NCBI RefSeq assembly: GCF_010091925.1
Contig: NZ_WVID01000022.1
Coordinates: forward strand, 1-64,000
DNA length: 64,000 nt
Source: Nostoc sp. B(2019)
GTDB taxonomy: Bacteria > Cyanobacteriota > Cyanobacteriia > Cyanobacteriales > Nostocaceae
Reading direction: 5' to 3'
Shown here one piece after another: positions 62,602-64,000 of this stretch (the first letter of the stretch is position 1; every line of letters begins with the position of its first letter). The notes beneath the pieces were generated by a model. It saw only the letters and a program-made list of their open reading frames with translations, made no database searches and was not told where the DNA came from. The position numbers and the translations under genes are program-made.

Positions 62602-62753
62602 CAGTGATTCGCGTGTCAGTAAGTGTTAATCTTGGGTAATAATTTTATAATATTTCTGGAGAAAATTCCCTAAAACTGCCCCAAAGTTTATCAAGCCATG
62701 ATAAATGGCAAAGATTCCCACTGTAGCTCCTATTTTTTTGTATTTTTAAGCCT

Positions 62754-63209
62754 ATGTCCCAAAAAGTTTCCCCACCACCAACGTCCAACACCTTACAAAC
62801 ACTGGTGACAAATGAACGGGAATTCTCCTGGCAGGTTGCCTCTAATTTATTAGTTAGTTTTAAGTATGCTTGGGCAGGAATCAGCTATAGTTTTCAAACT
62901 CAACGTAACTTTCGCATCCACGTAAGTGTTTGCGCTTTAGCGATCGCTTTAAGCGTTTTTTTACATCTGCAAGCCGTGGAAATAGCTGTTATTGGTATAA
63001 CTAGTGGTTTAGTTTTAGCATTAGAGTTACTCAATACAGCGATTGAGTCTCTTGTAGACTTGACTGTTAAGCAGACATACCATGATTTGGCAAAAGTTGC
63101 TAAAGACTGTGCTGCTGGCGCTGTACTGGTTTCTTCTTTGGTAGCAGTGCTGGTAGCTGCTACACTCTTGCTCCCTCCTCTAGTATCCTTAATTATGTCG
63201 GCTTTCTAG
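62754..63209 (+). CDS. dgkA: diacylglycerol kinase
   Basis: A 151-residue protein; after a variable N-terminus (1-50) it has the DgkA pattern: SYSFQTQRNFRIHVSVCALAIALS, LELLNTAIESLVDLTVKQTYHDLAKVAKDCAAGAVLV and a final hydrophobic helix LLPPLVSLIM. The three transmembrane helices and the catalytic Glu in NTAIESLVD are present. It phosphorylates diacylglycerol or undecaprenol at the membrane. It follows ybeY in the usual cyanobacterial order. Confidence 0.92.
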   Translation: MSQKVSPPPTSNTLQTLVTNEREFSWQVASNLLVSFKYAWAGISYSFQTQRNFRIHVSVCALAIALSVFLHLQAVEIAVIGITSGLVLALELLNTAIESLVDLTVKQTYHDLAKVAKDCAAGAVLVSSLVAVLVAATLLLPPLVSLIMSAF

Positions 63210-63413
63210 ATGTAGTTTGTGATCCTGCCCTGTCCGATTCCATTTAAAATTTAGATGCCAGATTAAAGGCGTCTGAAGGGAGATAGTCCGTCCGCACAGC
63301 TTTGCTTTTGTGGAAATGGAATTGAAGTTGAGGAAGCAGCTTTTTGTACTCTGGTTAACTGAATTCCGTACCACTATTCAGCCATCAATTAAGTCAATTT
63401 AGTAGGAAAGATA

Positions 63414-63602
63414 ATGACCCAAGTAATCGTAGGTGAAAATGAACACATTGAGTCAGCCTTACGTCGATTTAAGCGAGAAGTTTCCAAAGCAGGAATTTTC
63501 CCAGACATGAGAAAACATCGTCACTTTGAAACGCCACTGGAAAAACGCAAACGCAAAGAAATTGCCAAGCACAGGCAGAGTAAAAGAAGTTTCCGCAATT
63601 AA
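63414..63602 (+). CDS. rpsU: 30S ribosomal protein S21
   Basis: A 62-residue basic protein from ATG 63414: [20 protein letters not shown], then a [29 protein letters not shown] region typical of bS21. Length and composition fit. It has its own terminator and is monocistronic here. Confidence 0.93.
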   Translation: MTQVIVGENEHIESALRRFKREVSKAGIFPDMRKHRHFETPLEKRKRKEIAKHRQSKRSFRN

Positions 63603-63626
63603 CAACTAACATAGGTATAACTCAAT

Positions 63627-63656
63627 GCCCTCATCGTATTTATGAGGGCTTTATTT
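63627..63656 (+). terminator. rpsU terminator
   Basis: GCCCTCAT (63627-63634) and ATGAGGGC (63642-63649) pair around a 7-base loop and are followed by TTTATTT. Confidence 0.85.
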
Positions 63657-63815
63657 ATGAAATCCACCCACAAAGGGCAAGCGCAAAAGTTTCTCCACGA
63701 TTGCTACCAAAACGACATAAACGTTATTTTGATTAGAGTTGCAAAATTAAAATAGTTGCAACCATCAGAAAAGTACTCGTATGAGTTATCACTCCTAATG
63801 TAAGGATTACAGATA

Positions 63816-64000
63816 ATGCAAGTTCTAAAAAGAGCCATCAAACCAGAAAGCTATATATCGTTCCTCTATATCTACCAAACTACTTGGGGGACTGCTGGTG
63901 ATATCTGTTTAATCCGTGAATCTGTAGCTAATTCAAGTCCAGCGACGAAGTTTGTCGGTAACAAACTCCAACTAGCCCTGCCAAAAGGGCTGGAGCGCGA
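63816..64000 (+). CDS. partial unrecognised ORF at the window edge
   Basis: An open frame from ATG 63816 (MQVLKRAIKPESYISFLYIY) remains open for 61 codons to the end of the window. It contains GTAGDICLIRESVANSS and a Lys/Leu-rich end. No family was recognised. The last about 45 bases (CCCTGCCAAAAGGGCTGGAG) form a small inverted repeat and may be a repeat element rather than coding. Confidence 0.35.
   Translation, partial: MQVLKRAIKPESYISFLYIYQTTWGTAGDICLIRESVANSSPATKFVGNKLQLALPKGLER

Overview
The window looks like a chromosome segment of a filamentous, probably heterocyst-forming cyanobacterium (Nostoc/Anabaena type). The evidence is many HIP1 octamers (GCGATCGC), abundant short dispersed GC-rich palindromic repeats and short tandem repeats, a very large Ser/Thr-kinase/ATPase/histidine-kinase fusion of the HstK kind, a complete NDH-1MS CO2-uptake gene set (ndhF3, ndhD3, cupA), a CoaR/CoaT cobalt module, and the gene order prfB - DUF3285 - ybeY - dgkA. 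No rRNA, tRNA or CRISPR array was recognised. Everything here comes from reading the sequence and remembered protein families; no database search was run.

Region by region. 1-4.7 kb: a decayed gene end, a DUF1822 gene, an antitoxin/PIN-toxin pair, and a plasmid-type parA-parB pair on the minus strand, with parA frameshifted at an 8-C run, a truncated kinase and several palindromes. 5.1-5.4 kb: a MoaD/ThiS-like sulfur carrier. 5.4-17.2 kb: a five-gene minus-strand cluster of secreted DUF11-repeat proteins with a large beta-barrel protein, the best candidate for an undescribed cell-surface system. 18-19.1 kb: a deoxyhypusine-synthase-like enzyme. 19.6-20.5 kb: an IS5-type insertion sequence with a -1 slippery heptamer and TTA target duplication, next to a decayed ABC substrate-binding protein. 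20.9-25.8 kb: cobalt exporter coaT with a MerR-type operator/promoter, an AT-rich GT-C-like membrane protein, and the cobalt sensor coaR. 26.4-29.8 kb: a PstS-like/DUF4912 protein. 30.2-34.2 kb: an acetoacetate-decarboxylase-like protein followed by a carotenoid-desaturase-like flavoprotein. 34.4-41.4 kb: two signalling proteins (1784-residue HstK-like kinase; GAF-GGDEF).

42.5-44.8 kb: an ArsR-led operon (arsR, AHSA1/SRPBCC, nucleotidyltransferase, cupin with an amber codon at position 4) behind a paired palindromic operator. 44.9-47.7 kb: clpP, an epimerase-like gene, and a convergent overlapping spore-photolyase-like radical SAM gene. 48.8 kb: a small double-glycine-leader peptide whose core is built from His/Trp/Tyr/Gly heptapeptide repeats. 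49.4-55.3 kb: NDH-1MS genes with a Tat-exported beta-carbonic anhydrase inserted between ndhF3 and ndhD3. 55.6-59.2 kb: small conserved genes (one with two decayed partial copies), an Uma2 nuclease-like gene, and a membrane pentapeptide-repeat protein. 59.2-63.6 kb: a dead tandem copy of prfB followed, after a MITE-like element, by intact prfB with its +1 frameshift site, then DUF3285, ybeY, dgkA and rpsU. A partial unrecognised ORF runs off the right end.

Functional links: ndhF3, the carbonic anhydrase, ndhD3 and cupA fit one inorganic-carbon uptake unit; coaR should control coaT; the DUF11 cluster presumably builds one envelope structure; parA and parB form one partition unit if the frameshift is not inactivating.
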